From: Antedon mediterranea
Taxonomy: Eukaryota > Echinodermata > Crinoidea > Comatulida > Antedonidae
Length of the DNA: 60,000 nucleotides
Reading direction: 5' to 3'
Assembly: GCF_964355755.1 (NCBI RefSeq)
Contig: NC_092675.1
Location: forward strand, 18,926,912-18,986,911
Part shown: positions 57,801 through 60,000 of the stretch, in pieces
Position numbering within the stretch: the first letter of the stretch is position 1
Layout of the letters: every line of letters begins with the position of its first letter
The notes under the pieces: generated by a model
What the model saw: only the letters and a program-made list of their open reading frames with translations
Databases searched by the model: none
What the model was told of the DNA's origin: nothing
Position numbers and translations under genes: made by a program

Positions 57801-60000
57801 CTCCTGGGAGTCACTTGGTGGAATTATACTTGGGTACCTCCTTAGTCGTCCAGTATAAGTTAGAGTAGGACCGCTGGCCCTGTTGACTCAGCCCTCATCT
57901 TTTAAATCTGAGTGTAACTCAATTACGATCTTTAATATTATAGTGAAATTTTATACTGTATTTGTGAGAAAATGGCGGATTGCTCCTGGGAGTCACTTGG
58001 TGGGATTATACTAGGGTACCTCCTTAGTCGTCCAGTATAAGTTAGAGTAGGACCGCTGGTCTTGTTTATTCAGACCTCATCTTTTAAATCTGAGTGTAAC
58101 TCAATTACGATTTTTAATATTATAGTGAAATTTGATACTGTATTTGTGAGAAAATGGCGGATTGCTCCTGGGAGTCACTTGGTGGGATTATACTAGGGTA
58201 CCTCCTTAGTCGTCCAGTATAAGTTAGGGTGGGACCACTGGTCCCGTTTACTCAGCCCTCATCTTTTAAATCTGAGTGTAACTCAATTCCGATTTTTTAT
58301 ATTATAGTGAAATTTGATACTGTATTTGTGAGAAAATGGCGGATTGCTCCTGGGAGTCACTTGGTGGGATTATACTAGGGTACCTCCTTAGTCGTCCAGT
58401 ATAAGTTAGAGTAGGACCACTGGTCCTGTTTACTCAGCCCTCATCTTTTAAATCTGAGTGTAACTCAATTACGATTTTTAATATTATAGTGAAATTTGAT
58501 ACTGTATTTGTGAGAAAATGGCGGATTGCTCCTGGGATTCACTTGGTGGGATTATACTTGGGTACATCCTTAGTCGTCCAGTTTAAGTTAGAGTAGGACC
58601 GCTGGTCCTGTTTACTCAGCCCTCATCTTTTAAATCTGAGTGTAACTCAATTACGATTTTTAATATTATAGTGAAATTTGATACTGTATTTGTGAGAAAA
58701 TGGCGGATTGCTCCTGGGAGTCACTTGGTTGGATTATACTAGGGTACCTCCTTAGTCGTCCAGTATAAGTTAGAGTAGGACCGCTGGCCCTGTTTACTCA
58801 GCCTTCATCTTTTAAATCTGAGTGTAACTCAATTACGATCTTTAATATTATAGTGAAATTTGATACTGTATCTGTGAGAAAATGGCGGATTGCTCCTAGG
58901 AGTCACTTGGTGGGATTATACGAGGAGACCTCCTTAATCGTCCAGTATAAGTTAGAGTAGGACCGCTGGTCCCGTTGACTCAGCCCTCATCTTTTAAATC
59001 TGAGTATAACTCAATTACGATTTTTTATATAGTGAAATTTGATACTGTATTTGTGAGAAAATGGCGGATTGCTCCTGGGAGTCACTTGGTGGGATTATAC
59101 TAGGGTACCTCCTTAGTTGTCCAGTATAAGTTAGAGTAGGACCGCTGGTCTTGTTTACTCAGCCCTCATCTTTTAAATCTGAGTGTAACTCAATTACGAT
59201 TTTTAATATTATAGTGAAATTTGATACTGTATTTGTGAGAAAATGGCGGATTGCTCCTGGGAGTCACTTGGTGGGATTATACTAGGGTACCTCCTTAGTC
59301 GTCCAGTATAAGTTAGGGTGAGACCACTGGTCCCGTTTACTCAGCCCTCATCTTTTAAATCTGAGTGTAACTCAATTCCGATTTTTAATATTATAGTGAA
59401 ATTTGATACTGTATTTGTGAGAAAATGGCGGATTGCTCCTGGGAGTCACTTGGTGGGATTATACTAGGGTACCTCCTTAGTCGTCCAGTATAAGTTAGGG
59501 TGGGACCACTGGTCCCGTTTACTCAGCCCTCATCTTTTAAATCTGAGTGTAACTCAATTCCGATTTTTAATATTATAGTGAAATTTGATACTGTATTTGT
59601 GAGAAAATGGCGGATTGCTCCTGGGAGTCACTTGGTGGGATTATACTAGGGTACCTTCTTAGTCATCCAGTATAAGTTAGAGTAGGACCACTGGTCCTGT
59701 TTACTCAGCCCTCATCTTTTAAATCTGAGTGTAACTCAATTACGATCTTTAATATTATAGTGAAGTTTGATACTGTATTTGTGAGAAAATGGCGGATTGC
59801 TCCTGGGAGTCACTTGGTGGAATTATACTTGGGTACCTCCTTAGTCGTCCAGTATAAGTTAGAGTAGGACCGCTGGCCCTGTTGACTCAGCCCTCATCTT
59901 TTAAATCTGAGTGTAACTCAATTACGATCTTTAATATTATAGTGAAATTTGATACTGTATTTGTGAGAAAATGGCGGATTGTTCCTGGGAGTCACTTGGT
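54845..60000. repeat. 182-bp satellite array, about 28 monomers, running off the window
   Basis: Monomer starts (anchor gtgagaaaatggcgg) fall at 54873, 55055, 55237, 55419, 55601, 55783 and so on, spaced 182 bp. One variant monomer is 3 bp shorter (gattttttatatagtg). Conserved blocks include ccttagtcgtccagtataag and ctcatcttttaaatctgag. The monomer length is close to a nucleosome repeat. From 55783 the array repeats at a higher order of 1,999 bp (see separate entry). Confidence 0.97.
55783..59780. repeat. Higher-order repeat: two copies of an 11-monomer, 1,999-bp unit
   Basis: Diagnostic variants recur in the same order at a 1,999-bp offset. tattcagacc is at about 56068 and 58067. The acgagg(g/a)gacctcc monomer has its c at 56922 and 58921. 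Monomer starts are 55783, 57782 and 59781. The 11 monomers differ from one another at many sites, while the two 1,999-bp copies differ only at a handful by eye. Monomers before 55783 do not follow this order; there bcd-type triplets (55055-55600, 55601-56146) repeat locally. Confidence 0.93.

Noticed and set aside
54873-60000. Tandem snRNA or spliced-leader RNA gene array
   Set aside because: The Sm-like gatttttaa string is changed to gatctttaa or gattttttata in many monomers, and no conserved donor or cap-proximal exon is seen. A plain satellite explains it better.
54873-60000. Translated micropeptide gene family in the satellite
   Set aside because: Several monomers have early stops (near 55077, 55623, 56900), so the frame is not maintained. 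Kept only as a low-interest observation.

Overview
The window looks like a stretch of a repeat-rich animal nuclear genome. Genes have GT-AG introns and animal protein families, base composition is AT-rich, and LTR elements, LINEs, SINEs and MITEs are abundant. The frequent aggcctaggcc motif, the BEL/Pao and CsRn1-type Ty3 elements, and a discoidin + C-type lectin + PAN protein suggest a marine deuterostome invertebrate, most likely an echinoderm. The species call is inference. I rebuilt the intron-containing genes by hand from splice signals and unbroken reading phase.

Layout. (1) 1-12395, minus strand: a tetraspanin-33-like (TspanC8) gene with six complete coding exons and a probable seventh cut by the window edge. 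Two large minisatellites fill two of its introns (about 190-1789 and 2190-4535), and another intron holds a foldback transposon (10639-11507). (2) 13383-22695, plus: a young BEL/Pao LTR retrotransposon with an open 1618-residue polyprotein that lacks the core of its reverse transcriptase. Its 5' LTR is split by a 2.57-kb DNA transposon that itself carries LINE fragments. (3) 23187-40169, minus: a tandem pair of secreted-lectin genes. The copy at 30571-40169 is intact (382 residues: signal peptide, F5/8C, CTLD, PAN). The copy at 23187-29294 is a pseudogene broken by stops, frameshifts, a lost splice acceptor and insertions. (4) 41871-42234, minus: coding-like exons of an unrecognised protein, head-to-head with (5) 42403-49007, plus: a complete nine-exon mitochondrial carrier gene, SLC25A16-like (311 residues). 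(6) 49791-54453, minus: a decayed CsRn1-clade Ty3/gypsy element with both LTRs, a tRNA-Trp primer site and a deleted integrase core. (7) 54845-60000 and beyond: a 182-bp satellite organised from 55783 into an 11-monomer higher-order repeat of 1,999 bp.

The host genes do not form one pathway: a membrane scaffold, a secreted lectin pair and a mitochondrial transporter. The clearest structural story is layered mobile DNA. Several insertions can be delimited to the base by target-site duplications or by empty paralogous sites. Items most worth following up are the 1,999-bp satellite repeat, the F5/8C-CTLD-PAN lectin with its dying paralog, the BEL element that looks recent despite a missing RT core, and the TTAA-flanked and foldback DNA elements. 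I saw no CRISPR array, operon or bacterial-type system.
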